This document shows positions 23,136 to 35,479 of a DNA stretch of 64,000 nucleotides, one piece after another. Position numbers and translations under genes: made by a program. Every line of letters begins with the position of its first letter. The first letter of the stretch is position 1. Location of the stretch: positions 80,080,040 through 80,144,039 of the forward strand of contig OW121741.1 of NCBI GenBank assembly GCA_933228675.1. Reading direction: 5' to 3'. The notes beneath the pieces were generated by a model. The model saw only the letters and a program-made list of their open reading frames with translations, did no database searches and was not told the DNA's origin. The DNA is from Stomorhina lunata (Eukaryota; Arthropoda; Insecta; Diptera; Rhiniidae).

Positions 23136-24065
23136 ATTGCCAAAAACTGTTTTGGAAAAAAAAGTTGGTTGGCTTTTTTTGAAAATTAAACTTCGATATC
23201 ACAATTTGTATACATATAATTTTCTACTTTTCGCTCTTAACGACTTCTAAAAGTGGAATTATGAAAGCACTTCAAATATCATAAATTTTTTGTTTTAATT
23301 ACATTGTGCTAGTGTGAAAAAGTAACAGAGTTTAGATATACATATCTACCAAAGATGACTTGGGCCCGTTGATTTCAATGGAGGTATTTATTTTTCTATG
23401 TTAGCTCAGATAAGGAAGACATTTGAAATTTTGTTTAAGAAACCCTAACCATATTATTGTGATTTAAATTTTCGCATGAATTATTTTAATAGCAAAAATA
23501 CATATGGGCATTTCCTCCGGATGGCCAACCAGGTTCGAAAAATGAAATGTTGATAAAAAATCATGTTTTACTGCTAATAATTGTAAAAAAATTATATGGG
23601 CATTTCCATGAAGTGGTCCACCGTTACTTAAAAAATCAAAACGCTCGCATAATATTTTTAACAACAGAAAATTGAAAAGAAACTATTAAGATTTTACTAT
23701 GTAAACAAATTTTCAGCTTATCATAATCTTAAATGCAAAAAAAATGGTATGTAAAACGAAAGGCTCTTTAATTCAATTTAAAAGCTTTAACATCCATTAT
23801 TTGTCATTGCTGCTGACAACATTCCTTTGTCACGTGCGTAAGGCAAAAGAACCACATAATGCCACTAGTTGCTCATTATCAGTTGAAGTGTCTTGTTGTT
23901 TAGTTTCTAAAGCAAGTTTTTTGTTTGCTTAAATAAATTATTGAAATTAATTGCCTTCTACAAAAAGTAATTTTTTTTGGATTTATGAACTTTGTCACGT
24001 GCGTAATAGTAAGTACGAAAAATTCAATGCTGTTCATTTATGTCCATTTGATATTTTATATTATA
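23136..24065. other. A+T-rich region with TGTCACGTGCGTAA motifs
   Basis: No gene is recognised. The frames at 23,464-23,664 (minus) and 23,744-23,932 (plus) have no motif I know. The 14-mer TGTCACGTGCGTAA occurs at 23,828 and 23,993 and returns at 26,002. Confidence 0.45.
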
Positions 24066-25414
24066 AAGTGCTAAAATAAATTTAGAGGAAAGACATTGTA
24101 GAAATATTCAGTTAATTTTGAATTATTTGATTTTATAGTTTGCATAGTTTACAGTTTAACTCATTTTGAATAATTTTGGAAATTATTCATATCAACAGAA
24201 ACCTCTGTCGACTCATGCGCAACAACTTTGCTAAAGATTATAGTCTGATCAAATGCACAGTTTACGATTTAATTCATTTTGAGTAGTTTTCTGTGGCGCC
24301 ACCTGTCGGACTTTGCTTATTCCAATTCATAAACCTTCTTCGGCTTATCCGTAACAACTTTGCTGAAGATTATAGCATGATTAAATGTACAGCATACGAT
24401 TAAATTGAATTTGAGTAAATTTCAGTAGCGCCACCTGTAGAAATTTCTTCATACCAACTAAGAAACTTTCGTCGGCTCATGTGCAACAACTTTGCTAAAG
24501 ATTGTAGCATGATTAAATGTACAGATTACGATTAAATTGACTTTGAGTAAGTTTCTGTAGCGCCACCTGTCGGAAATTATTCATACCAACTAAAAAGTCT
24601 TCGTCGGCTCATGCGCTACAACTTTGCTAAAGATCATAGCATGATCAAATGTACAGTTTACGATTTAATTAATTTTTAGTAATTTTCAGTGGCGCCATCT
24701 GTCGGAAATTAGTCTTATCAACTTTAAAACCTTCGCCGGCTTATCCGCAACATCTTCGCTAAAGAGCATAACACAATCAAATTCACAGTTTACTATTCTA
24801 TAAAGAACATACATACAGACAAACATTCATTTGTTTAAAATAATACTAATTTTTCCCCCTTTTTATTCCCTAATTTCTAAAAGTTCCATATGTATATTTG
24901 GTACTTTTTTGGTGCCAATTGAATTCGGTACTTTTTTTTAAAACGCATTTAACATAATGTTTAATGTTCCTATTCATATTACTTTGGAGATGTTAAGTTA
25001 TAATTTTATCCCTTTTTTACCCATTTTGGCTCCAAAATCAAAAAAGTACCAAATACGTGTTTCATGTTTTTTTTTACATCTATTGATTGCAGTACCAAGT
25101 TTCTTTCTATATTCTTTAGTTTAAAATATAAGAGTGGGTTAAAAAGGTGCCAAAAAAACTATTTTCACCCTTTTTTACCCCCTATCGGACATAGTTTCAA
25201 AAAAGTACCAAACACCTGTCCCCTTATTTTCAAAGCTGTTTAAAACGTAATTTTAATTTTGTTTCTATACCTATTACTTTAGGAGACATAGCGTTTTCGA
25301 TTTTTTCCCCTTTTTACCCGTTTTTACCTCTTAGAGGTAAAAGTTCCAAAAGTCCCTTCTTCTTCGACCTATACATCAAAAAAGATACCCACTGTCCAAA
25401 TTTTATCAAAATCG

Positions 25415-25451
<37 letters not shown>

Positions 25452-25461
25452 TAGTGCTCGT
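24066..25461 (+). repeat. Copy of the ~131-bp-unit repeat family
   Basis: Five tandem units with starts near 24,215, 24,345, 24,477, 24,610 and 24,741 share AACAACTTTGCTAAAGAT, GCATGATCAAATG and GCGCCACCTGTCGG. They are followed by a long block rich in GGTACTTTTTTGG, CCCTTTTTACCC and AAAAAGTACCAAA, then an (AT)n run at 25,417-25,446. The 5' hairpin end seen in the other copies is missing. There is no coding sequence. Confidence 0.75.
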
Positions 25462-25975
25462 TTAAGAATATAAGATATTTGCTAAATTTTGCATTAAAAA
25501 AATTTTCTCAAAACTTATATATTTAAGCTGTTTTTGTCAGTTTGGCTTACATGGGGCCTAGGGTCAAATATGGACCGATTACCTTGAAATTTAGAAAATT
25601 GATTACGGCTTTTACAAAAATTATGTATGCAAAAAATGAACTCAGAATTCTCATTATCTTCAGATTTACGAGTGTTTTAGTGATTTTTGCTTCATTTAGT
25701 GCGTTTTGACAGAAGAGTTTGTATGGGAGCTATGGTCAAATGTGGACCGATTTCAACGAAATTATGTACAGTGATTCAATTTTACATAAGGAGTATTTGC
25801 TTCAAATTTCATGGAAAAATATTGATATTTGTGGCCAAAATATCAATTCCGGGAAGTGGGACCTATGGGAGGTACCATAAATAATGGACCGATTTCAATA
25901 GCCATGGTCCCAATATCAAAACAATGATCTGTGCCAAATTTTTTATTAAAAACTTCTGAAAATATATGTTAAATT
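25462..25975 (-). mobile_element. Helentron interior fragment
   Basis: Minus-strand copy of the GTCGG subfamily interior (GGGACCTATGGGAGGTACC, GGAGCTATGGTCAAATGTGG), with neither terminus. The frame at 25,687-25,884 is a by-product of this repeat. Confidence 0.6.
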
Positions 25976-26425
25976 ACTAAAATATGTATGAAGATAAAAA
26001 GTGTCACGTGCGTAATGTAACGTGCGTAATGAACAAATTTGTTTTTTCTTAGCCAACCAATGCATACTTGTTTTTGAACAAAACATGATTATAAAGGTCC
26101 ATTAATAGCCTTTATAACAACATTTTTTCCGAAAAAAAATCTCCTATAATTCGCTTACTTTTACAATATTCCTTACGGCTCTAAAAGGAACTTACTTTTT
26201 TTGTCACGTGCATAAGTCAACTTTGAATGCATGGAACTTGGGTACTCAGTGCTCAATTTTTTAATATATATACTTTTTAGAAAGAACTCATCACATATAA
26301 TATACGATTCTAAAATTCATTCAAAAATTCCAATCCATTTTTATTTCCACAATATTCAAAGACAATAAAACGTGTACAAATGTCACGTACATAACCATGG
26401 AAGTACCCATATGTTTTATAATAAA
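25976..26425. other. A+T-rich region with CACGTG motif cluster
   Basis: TGTCACGTGCGTAA at 26,002, TGTAACGTGCGTAA at 26,016, TGTCACGTGCATAA at 26,202 and TGTCACGTACATAA at 26,381. No gene is seen. Confidence 0.45.
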
Positions 26426-27147
26426 CAAGTATGAAAAGCTATAGTCGGTCAACCCCGACTATATTATAGCCTTCATTTCTAAGATCAAATATGGACCAAC
26501 AATTAAATAAGTTTTCCTTAAGTCTTAGAGACATGTGCTATTTTTTCAAAATTTCGAGATTTATATCATTTCCGGCTAAGGGCCTGATATGAGAGCTAGG
26601 GTCAATTGTCGACCGATTGTTACCAAATTTATAATAATTTAATCTGTGCAAAGTTTAAGTAATCAAATGCATTTATCTTTAGAGTTATTAAAATTTTTGT
26701 GCTTTCGGCCGATTTCTACAAAATTAGGAACATTAAAGGTTAAAGGTTATGTTCAGTGATATTTGTGTCGAATATTATTAGAATACAAGCAAGTTTGTGG
26801 CTGCAAAAGAACCAAAAACTCTATTCCGGGAAGGCATCTCTATGGGAGGTACCCGAAATAGTAATCCGATTTCACCAAAAAAGAATAGGGAACATCCTTG
26901 GACCAGAATATAAGCCTATGTCAAATTTCATCATATAGTCTTTAAAGTCACGACCTATAGAATGATAACAATCTTACATGGATAACCGTCAGCCAGCCAG
27001 CCGGACGGACACCGTTAAAACACCTCAGGGAGCAATTCTAAGTCAATTGGTATACTAAAATGTGGGTCTCAGACCAATATTTCTATGCGTTACAGACATC
27101 AACACAAGCCCAATATAGCCTTTCCACCGATGGTGGTGAAGGGTATA
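26426..27147 (-). mobile_element. Helentron, near full length (GTCGG subfamily)
   Basis: On the minus strand it starts near 27,147 (TATACCCTTCACCACCATC, stem with GGTGG), holds the GTCCGTCCGGCTGG stretch and ends at 26,426 with the GTCGG/CCGAC hairpin and ACTTG. It is about 720 bp and non-coding. Confidence 0.7.
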
Positions 27148-27221
27148 CAAATGGTTTCATATCATACAGCTGTTGTACTTGAGAAAATTGAACCGGAAAC
27201 TGGAAAACTTTAAATTTTCTT

Positions 27222-27981
27222 TTTACCCTTCACCAGCATAGGTGGAAAGGATATTACAAGTTTATGTTGATGTATGTAACGCATAGAAATATTAGTCTTA
27301 GACCCACTTTTTAGTATATCAATAGACTTGGAATCACTTTCTGAGTCGATTTAGCGATGTCTGTCCGTTCGTCCGTCTGGCTGGACTCCCATGTAAACCA
27401 TATAATCAAATTACAGGTTGCAATTCTAAAGACAATTTTTTTGATAGTGGGACCATGGCTGTTGAAATTCGTCAAAATCGGTCTATTATTTATGGTACCT
27501 CCCATAGGTCTCACTTCCCGGAATTGATATTTTGACCAAAAATATCACTCAATATTTTTTCATGAATGTGAAACATATATATATATACACCAAAATCACT
27601 GTACGAAACTTCGTTGAAATCGATCCACATTTGACCATAGCTCCCATATAAAATCGTCTGTCAAAACGCACCAAGTAAGACAAAAATCTCTAAAACGCTC
27701 ATAAATCTGAAGATAATGAGAACTTTAAGTTTATTTTTTGGTTTCATAATTTGTTTAAAAACTGAAATGCTAAATTTCGAGATAATCGGTCCACATTTGA
27801 CCCTAGCTCTTCAAGTCCAAATGGCGGAAACAGCTTAAATATATAAGTTTTGAGAAAATGTTTGTATGATGGCAAAATTTAGCAAATATTTGTCTTTATT
27901 CACTAAAAAGAACACTTTTGACATTAGTGGTGAAGGATACCTCATGGTCGGGCTTAACCGACTATAGCACTTTCTTACTTG
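27222..27981 (+). mobile_element. Helentron, near full length (GTCGG subfamily)
   Basis: Starts TTTTACCCTTCACC with its stem, includes GTCTGTCCGTTCGTCCGTCT at 27,359 and ends GTCGGGCTTAACCGAC then TATAGCACTTTCTTACTTG at 27,981. It lies 75 bp from, and opposite in direction to, the copy at 26,426-27,147, with 5' ends facing. Confidence 0.75.
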
Positions 27982-28041
27982 TTTCTTAATATGAAAAAAA
28001 CTAAGTAAATTCGATTAAATTTTGACAAAACTAAACTATTT

Positions 28042-28930
28042 AGCATGAAATAGATATTCAAGGAAGTGCCACTTTCTTTTTATTTGGTAAACGTTAACCA
28101 TTTGACAAGAAAGAATATATGAAGTTTACACAAAAAATGAGGCTACCTTACTTTTCAAAAAAAAAAAAAAAAAAATCATATTTAAGTATCAAAATTGTTT
28201 GGTAATTTTTAATATTTCTTTGATTTCTTTTCCTGTTATCCTGGACTCCCAGTGGGGCATAGGGCCTCAACCATTCTTTTATATCTGAATGTTAAAGATT
28301 TTGTGTGGACTATAAGGTCTTTAATACCGCTACCTGTATTAAAGACCTTATAGTCAACACAAAATCTTTAACATAAACTGGTAATTGAGTATTAAGTTAT
28401 TTGCCATTAGGAGCCAGCGTCTATTCTATTAGTCTAAAAATAGAATCTAGTACATGTCCTTGACTGAAAGAAGTCCTCTCTATTTTACTAAACTAAGTAG
28501 GTAAAGTTTTTGAAGTGAGATCCACAAAATTGCTCCTAGTGGGTATTTTCATGTCATGTTTCCAAAGTCTATCAAATCCTTCCCTAAACTTTTAAGAACA
28601 CAAGTTGTAAATATTATCTCAAACGGCTTAGGAGTTTGCCCGTAAGTCGTTATTCAGTAACACACGAAATATTTTTTTAAGTTAATGACATAATTGAGAA
28701 CTTATGTGTTTTAGCATCTACAAAGCTACAAACTACAAATTTTATTACACTAGTTATTGAAAATATAAGTTATTTTAAGCTTTTTTTATTATTTTTTTTT
28801 TCAAACTACACATTTTAGTTTACAAATTTCCATAAAATAATCTACGAGTGTGGCAACGATCTAATATTGACAAAATATACAAACTTCAAAAATTTCGAAG
28901 TGACACTTCCTTTAGTATTTATTTCATGCT
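28042..28930. mobile_element. TIR element (AGCATGAAATA termini)
   Basis: TAGCATGAAATAGATATTC near 28,041 is mirrored by a complementary run ending at 28,930, giving about 33 bp of terminal inverted repeat with four mismatches, both ending in GGAAGTGYCACTT. The outer limits and target duplication are unclear. A strong hairpin (28,289-28,374) lies inside. No transposase. Confidence 0.5.
28289..28374. other. 39-bp-arm hairpin with 8-base loop
   Basis: ATGTTAAAGATTTTGTGT through GGTCTTTAATAC pairs with GTATTAAAGACC through ATCTTTAACAT, with one mismatch in 39 and loop CGCTACCT. RNA from either strand would form a stem of pre-miRNA size. No expression evidence exists here. Confidence 0.7.
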
Positions 28931-29725
28931 ATTTAGTACTTAAAGGTCATAGAATAGTAAATCATTTATGTTATGGCGAGATTTTGCCATATTGTAAAAT
29001 AAGGTGCACCCTACTATACAGTTAATTCTTGTTCGCTGCTATAAATTGTTATTAAATTATTTTAGTTAGTATAAATTTCAACATTTTTATAAAAATAACA
29101 TTTAACATAACGTCCATCATTTTGTAGCCAATTAAAAAGTTCACTACTTCGGTAGTGGTAGTGGTTATGGTTTCGACTTGGTTTCCGTAACCCAGCTAAT
29201 CTGTTGGCAACAATAAAAGACACTTGCATGCAGAAGAATTTAGTTTGCATAGAATCAATACTTTTTGCTTATATGGGCAAATCCGAAAATCACTAAACCA
29301 AGGACAAAATTTTAAAACTGTCAAAATCACTTGAGAATTAATAATGGATACAATTTTTTATTGGTCTCTTCGTGAACGGCAGGTATTTAGTTGTTTAGTT
29401 GCACATATCTCGAATTTTTATAAATTTTTTCAAATAATATATTTTTTAAAAGTTCATAAAAATCGAAAAAACATCAATTTAGGTATCAAGTTTCAGTAGG
29501 GGCTCATGCCTTCTCAATTTTATGCAATTGGATGTAAAAAACCCCATAAAAAGTAATTGAAATGATATAAATAATGTCAAGTTAAAAAGGGCTAACAGTG
29601 TGTAGCGTCCGTCACAGAAATAAAGGTTTTTTGTTATTTGACTGGTGCTATTTTTCTAATTGAACTTGGTTCATAAAGAGAACTTATACTATACTTTACA
29701 TTAGGCTTAAAATATATAGATGTTA

Positions 29726-30368
29726 TATATATATATATATATATATATATCTGTGGCAATATGGAAGAATAGCTTAAGTCGAAAATTGAAATTTTGAGAT
29801 ATTATCAATTTTGTGTAATTTTTTTTTTGCTTCATTTCTGGGAATAATTTATGTATTAATATATTAGTAACATGTTTATTAGAGAAGAAGAATAAATATT
29901 TAAAAAAAATATTGTTAAATTCAGAAGATTTTACGTTTTTTCTACTTAAGCTCTTCTTCGAAACTGAAAGTTGCGTAGAACTGGACCTTAAGTAACTTTA
30001 AGCGGTTCTGTTTGAATAAAAAGTATATATTGTGTTTTTTTATGTAAACATAAGTTGTTTGAAAATAATGACTTTATTTTTTCAAGGTCAACATTTCACA
30101 GCTTAAGTGAGGTTAAGCGAAATTGTTATATGATAAAAGATAAATATGAATATGTACACAAAATTATATGTACATAAGTTGTTTTGGTCAATGCATTATT
30201 GATTCAAAAAACTTAAGCTAAAAAGAAAACGTTCATAACGTTGATAAAAAACCGAGTTTTTTAAGACGGACTAAGCACATTTAAGCGCCTGTGCTTCTGT
30301 GATGCAATAAACACCTTAACTCAATTCTATCTTATGTCGACTTAAGCTACTCTTCCATATTGCCACAG
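29726..30368. mobile_element. TIR element with (AT)n edge and repeated CTTAAG motifs
   Basis: CTGTGGCAATATGGAAGA starts at 29,751 and its complement ends at 30,368. A 25-bp (TA)n lies on the left only. The unit ATATATAGATGTTA flanks the whole at 29,712-29,725 and 30,369-30,382. TTAAG/CTTAA motifs recur about eight times in 620 bp. A 14-bp duplication is unusual for a TIR element, so the class is unresolved (TA-inserting element with an expanded dinucleotide, or a retroposed copy). Confidence 0.65.
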
Positions 30369-31880
30369 ATATATAGATGTTAATGTAGCATTTTACAGAA
30401 TAATATGCATAGGAAAGTGTGTAGCGTCCGTCACAGTATATATTTTTTCCAAAATGATATTTATTAAATACAAAATTTTCTAACACATGTCTGTCTTATT
30501 CATAAAGCAATAACACTGTCTATATCCACAGATTAACTTTAAGGTACTAGGTGTTAAAAAAACATACAGTGGGGAAAATTTGATGATTTTGAAAATTTTT
30601 TTTTCGATTTTTGGGACAATCTAACAGCTGGCCGCAGCATTCTTGGGACGAAAATTAAGATGTAAAAATGTAAAACTTTAAAAACATATATGTATGTTGA
30701 CTTTTTATGAAATATCAAATTGTGCAAAAAAACCGCATTTTTAACCGCGAACATGAAGAGGAAGGAGATAAAATTCGAGAACAAATAACACTAGTATTTT
30801 CACTGACTTACGAACCATTAAAAAAATATATGAAATATGAATTTTTTCTAATAAAAAACATTCAAGTAAAAGCTGTATTGTTCGTCACGAAGCGTCGGCA
30901 ACAGTTAATTTATGGATTTTTGGTAAAATTGGAAACTTTAAAATATTTTATGAAAGCTGTTTCGTAATCCTCTGAATTCTCTATGACCGTTTTGATGAAA
31001 ATTAGAGAAACACGTGTTAAAAAAAGTCATTTCCATTTTTTATAGCGTCCGTCACAGCATTTTAAAAGCGAATATCTTTTTTCTCCAGAACAAGTATGTA
31101 AATTAACAAATGCCATTCGAGAGCACATTCGATGGGATAATATTCTCCGAAATCTGTGCAAAGATATTTCGTGTAAAACGAGAATGGAACTCATTTAAGT
31201 ACAACAAAATCCGAACCAATGTATCGTCCGTCACGCAGGATTTGCCCATATGTAAAGTTCCTCTGTTGGATAGGAGTTCTAGTATAAATCGGATCTTAAG
31301 AACCCCATAGTCATAATTAGCTTTTGTAGACACCTATGTTTATTTTCATAAATTTTGCTGTTTTTATTGCTTGCAATAAACAATAATAACAATATTTAAA
31401 TCTTTTTCATTGTTTTAATCAACAACATACTAATTATAATATGTATGATTATAATTACACATATCATATGATTGATAAATAAAACATTTTGATTTTCCAA
31501 CACCAAACCAACAATGTATTGCGTTGAAAAAGATCTAGAAAAATGGATTTGGGAAGGAGCATAAAGGGTGTAGTTTATGTGGATATTCGATTTTAACAAT
31601 TTCATTTTATAAAAAGTAAAAGAGCAATTTTCGGCTATGTCGAATCTTAAATACCCTTTAGTAATTTTGCACAGTGGTTTGAAACAAAAAAGTGGTAATA
31701 AATCGTTATCTTCCAAACTGTAAGTCTGATTGCATCAGTATGTATAAAAGAATTATTCAGGAGGACCCAAGCTTTTTAATTTTTTATAGTTACCCAGTGT
31801 TTACACAGAGTGAATCATTGGACGTCAAAGTAGATCACCACAGAAGTAATAAGTATGTGTTTTTCAAACTTTATATTTGA
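30369..31880. other. A+T-rich region with GCGTCCGTCACAG motifs
   Basis: No gene is recognised. TAGCGTCCGTCACAG occurs at 30,422 and 31,043 (also 29,603), with a variant (ATCGTCCGTCACGCAG) near 31,223. Frames at 30,707, 31,103, 31,110, 31,396 and 31,692 show no motif I know and no sign of splicing. Confidence 0.4.
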
Positions 31881-31884
31881 AGGA

Positions 31885-32200
31885 GGAGTATAACTAATAA
31901 ATATTTATTTGAACATTTAATATTACGTATACAACCTGTAGTATTTGCATCAAGCTATAAACTTTGATTCTACAATAAAATAATTTAATTTCCTTTAAAC
32001 TTTAGTAAGTTCTCTTTTTTATTCAAATGAAAAGTATTTTATTCTTGAATGTATTCGCAATTTAAATTCATGCGTACTTAAATAACCATTACTTACTTCC
32101 TATATTTCTAATAAAAGTAATATTTTCAAATTATTCGTAATAATCAGAAACAAACTAAAGAAACTCACGATCTTCAAATGAAAAGCTTTTGCTTACGTTT
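31885..32200. repeat. Left half of duplicated segment (filled site)
   Basis: Matches 22,690-23,035. The other half is at 35,480-35,570, after the Helentron. Confidence 0.8.
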
Positions 32201-35200
32201 TTATACCCACCATCAAAAAGAATGGGGGTATATTGAGATTGACATTCCGTTTGTTATTTCCTTAACATTCGCTCAAAAATCAAAAACGATATATATTCTG
32301 AATTCTTATGAAATTCTAAGACGATTGAGCGATGTTCGTCTGTCTGTCTGACTGTCTGTTGAAATCACGATAACGCCTAAAAGAAAGGAGCTAGCTCACT
32401 GAAACTTAGTAAAAAACATTCTTCATTTATTTGGTATTGAAATTGGTCAAAATCGGTTAACATTTGACCATAGCTCCCGTATAACCTCGTCTAGACTAAT
32501 CGCTTATTTGCTAATAAATGACAAATTATAATAGCTATGATGACAAAATTTGGTATCTAGAAGTTTTACATAAGCACTAGGCAGCACATAAAATTTCGAA
32601 ATCGGTTCACATTTAACCATAGCTCCCATATAAAAAACTTACGGAAACAGCCGAAATTCCACCTGAAATTCACTTAAATGCCAATAAATGACAAACTGTA
32701 TAAGCTTTGGCCACTTAATTTAGCACAAGAATGGCTTATGTGAATTTACTACAGCTATAGCTCCTATATAAAAAACTAACGGAAACACAAAAATACAAAA
32801 AGAAAAGGGGGTTTATGTCCGTCTGTCCGTTAGATAAAAGCGCGATAGCGCCTTAACTAAAAGAACTACAGTAACAAAATTTTACGAAAGGAAGTCACCA
32901 TTTGACCATAGCTCCCATATAAAAAACTTACAGAAACACAAAAATGCTAAAAGAAAAGGAGATTCATGTCCGTCTGTCCGTCAGATAAAAGCGCGACAGC
33001 TCCTTAACTACAAAAGTCAGAAAGACAAAATTTTACAAAAGTATTTTTGATATGTTACAAAAGTTGTGTACTGAAAATGGGTGAAATCGGTTTACATTTA
33101 GTAAGATCTCCCATATAACCCTGCCCCAGGAAACAAATGAATGATGATAAATTGAGTACAATTGTAATAGCTATGACGACTAAATTTATAATAGAGAAGT
33201 TTTATGCAACTATTGGTCGGTATATCAAATTTTATAAGAATCGGTCTATATTTGACTATTGCTTTCATATAAAAAACACTCCCGGAAACCAAAAAATAAG
33301 CTTTATATAAATACCAGCCAGTATCTGAAATTTTGTTACACTCCACGGTGGTAAAATACGGCCAAAAACCTATAACTGGTTTATTTCTTCATATTTTTGA
33401 CTGACATTTACTAAGCTGACATATTATGGTCCTTTCTTTATATTGTATAAATTATATGGTAAAATTAAAAGTGGTTGGCCAAATAAAAGAAGACATATAA
33501 GATACATTAATAAAATGTGTTTAATAATTTTGAAAAATATTCAATAATTTTCATTTATGTACAGGCCTTTTGGCTGCCTTATCATATACAATTTGTAAAA
33601 TTTGGATGAGTTTGAGAGATATATTTAAATTTCTGAAAAAATGTGTGCATTAGTCAAGATTTATTATTATATCAAAAAACATAAAAAATGCTCAATATTT
33701 CAATAAAATGTTGAAAATTCATGAAAAACTGTTCAAGACTGTGATTTTCATGTTCTTTCTGCATTTTTTTTGTTCATTGTAATGTGGCCACCACCTGTGT
33801 ATATGTATTGTTTACAGAATTTCCTTAAAAACAAAGTATAGTTCAATTTTTCTCAATATTATTGTAAAAATTTAACTCATTCAACGCCACGCCCAAATTT
33901 TCATTATACAGGTCATTTATACTTATTTGAACTCATTATATAATTTGTTATCCTAAATTGGTTTTTTGGTGATAACTAAAGTAAATTTTAATCTAATCAT
34001 TTAATAAATACTGCTTTAGATTATTTTCAAGTATTTTATGGATCTTTTTCTTACAAAATTGCAGCCTGGTGTAATTAAAAATGTTTAAACTATGTAAAAA
34101 GATGAAGTTAGTAAAATGATTCTGGTAAATAGGCCGGCAAGAGAATGCGGCTGAAATTCGAAATATATACTACTAGTACTTAACAGTAGAAGATCCAATT
34201 TATGTATAACCTCTTTTAGCTGCATTTTCTTAGATATGGCCTTTAAAATTTTGATTTTTATGATTTTCACTAGTTATTTAACTATCTCAAATTCACTTCA
34301 ATTTTCGAAAAAACTAAACCACAGAAATTTCTAAAAACTGCACAAAATGATTCACTAAAAACAATATTTAAAAAGTGTATAAAAATTTAGAACAAAAACT
34401 TTAGTGGAAAAATTTTATCTGCTTTTATTCAAACGTATATAAAAATCAAATTTTTTTAATTTTAAAATTGTAGGCAAAAAAGTATAGACTTTGAGCTAGT
34501 ATAGAAAACGTATCAGTTATCGATAGTCAAAGATAAAGTTCAATTGAATACTTTAGAGTGTTGGCTATAAACTACCATCAAAATTTAATCAAAATTATAA
34601 AACTAAGAAAAATCATTTTTGGCCGCTTTTTACCACCGTGCAATCGGTCAACATTGGTCTATAATTCTTATATATATATTACATCCCCTTTTTTATATCT
34701 ATAATCAAAAAGATTCGAGGTATAAGCAGCATATTAAGATTATGTATATGGTATATGCATTAGAAACTCCTAACAAAATATATGGACCTGTCGTATTAAA
34801 TACTATCAACTTCTTTATATATATATATTTATAATTTCCCGACAACATTCCAATTGGAACAAGGGGTACTTCTCTCAGACAATGAGCTGCATCCGATTCT
34901 ATTTTTAGACTCATTGAAAGGGACCTACGTTTTAACGCCGGCTCCGAACGGCAAATGCATTAGTTTGAGAAGTTTTACATAGCCTAATACTCAATAACCA
35001 GTGGCTAGCTAAGTTATGAGGTGAACCGCCGCTTTTTGAAAATTTATTTTTTTTTTTTCAAGTGAGTCTCGCCAGGGATCGAACTTGGGCCTCTGGTATG
35101 CTAGGCGGATGACTAACCTGCTATACCACGGCGGTTCACACTTTATCCTTTCACTTCTTTATCCTAACTAAATATTAAGCTCAACGAAATGTATTTAACA

Positions 35201-35479
35201 ACTTATTAATGTAAAACCATACCCGGTTACGATAACGATTTTTTTGTTCAAAGTATATTAAACACTAGGGAAACCCCTTACACACTTTGGAATGTTGAAC
35301 TATAAAGCTACTGCAACCGAAGTTATTCCAAATATTATACCAACAATTCCAACTAGCGTAACAACTTTTTTCTAATTTGGTCCACGTTTTGAATTTGCTG
35401 TACCCTCGTAGGTATATGAGATATGTTTCTAAATTTAACACAACTTGATGGTGGGTATATAATATAACACTCTTACTTG
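32201..35479 (+). mobile_element. 3.28-kb Helentron (TTCGG subfamily) with TT insertion and no TSD
   Basis: It starts TTATACCCACCATCAAA and ends AACACTCTTACTTG. The empty duplicate at 22.7-23.1 kb reads ACGTTTTTCTTATT; here the element sits as ACGTTT-[TTATACCC...CTTG]-TTCTTATT. No target bases are duplicated, which is the known behaviour of Helitron-type elements inserting between T and T. The interior has repeated CATTTGACCATAGCTCCC blocks and several GTCCGTCTGTCCGT stretches. A SINE is nested at 34,819-35,152. Confidence 0.8.
34819..35152 (-). mobile_element. tRNA-derived SINE, copy 2 (fullest)
   Basis: Flanked by ACTTCTTTAT on both sides (34,809-34,818 and 35,153-35,162). On the minus strand: GTGAACCGCC, A-box-like TATAGCAGGTTAGTC, CTAGCAT loop, B-box AAGTTCGATCCC, an A-rich run, then AAAGCGGCGGTTCAC (inverse of the head), the body, and a TATATA tail. 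The head resembles tRNA-Ala(AGC). It would be transcribed by RNA polymerase III and mobilised by a LINE. The partner LINE is unknown; no LINE here shares its (TA)n tail. Confidence 0.8.

Noticed and set aside
29062..31880. Several frames of 60-106 codons as candidate host genes
   Set aside because: No recognisable domain, Phe/Ile/Lys-rich composition expected of A+T-rich noncoding DNA, overlapping frames on both strands, and no supporting splice structure.
34619..34914. Overlapping frames near the SINE at 34.8 kb
   Set aside because: The minus frame reads into the SINE body and tail, and the plus frame is low-complexity AT sequence.
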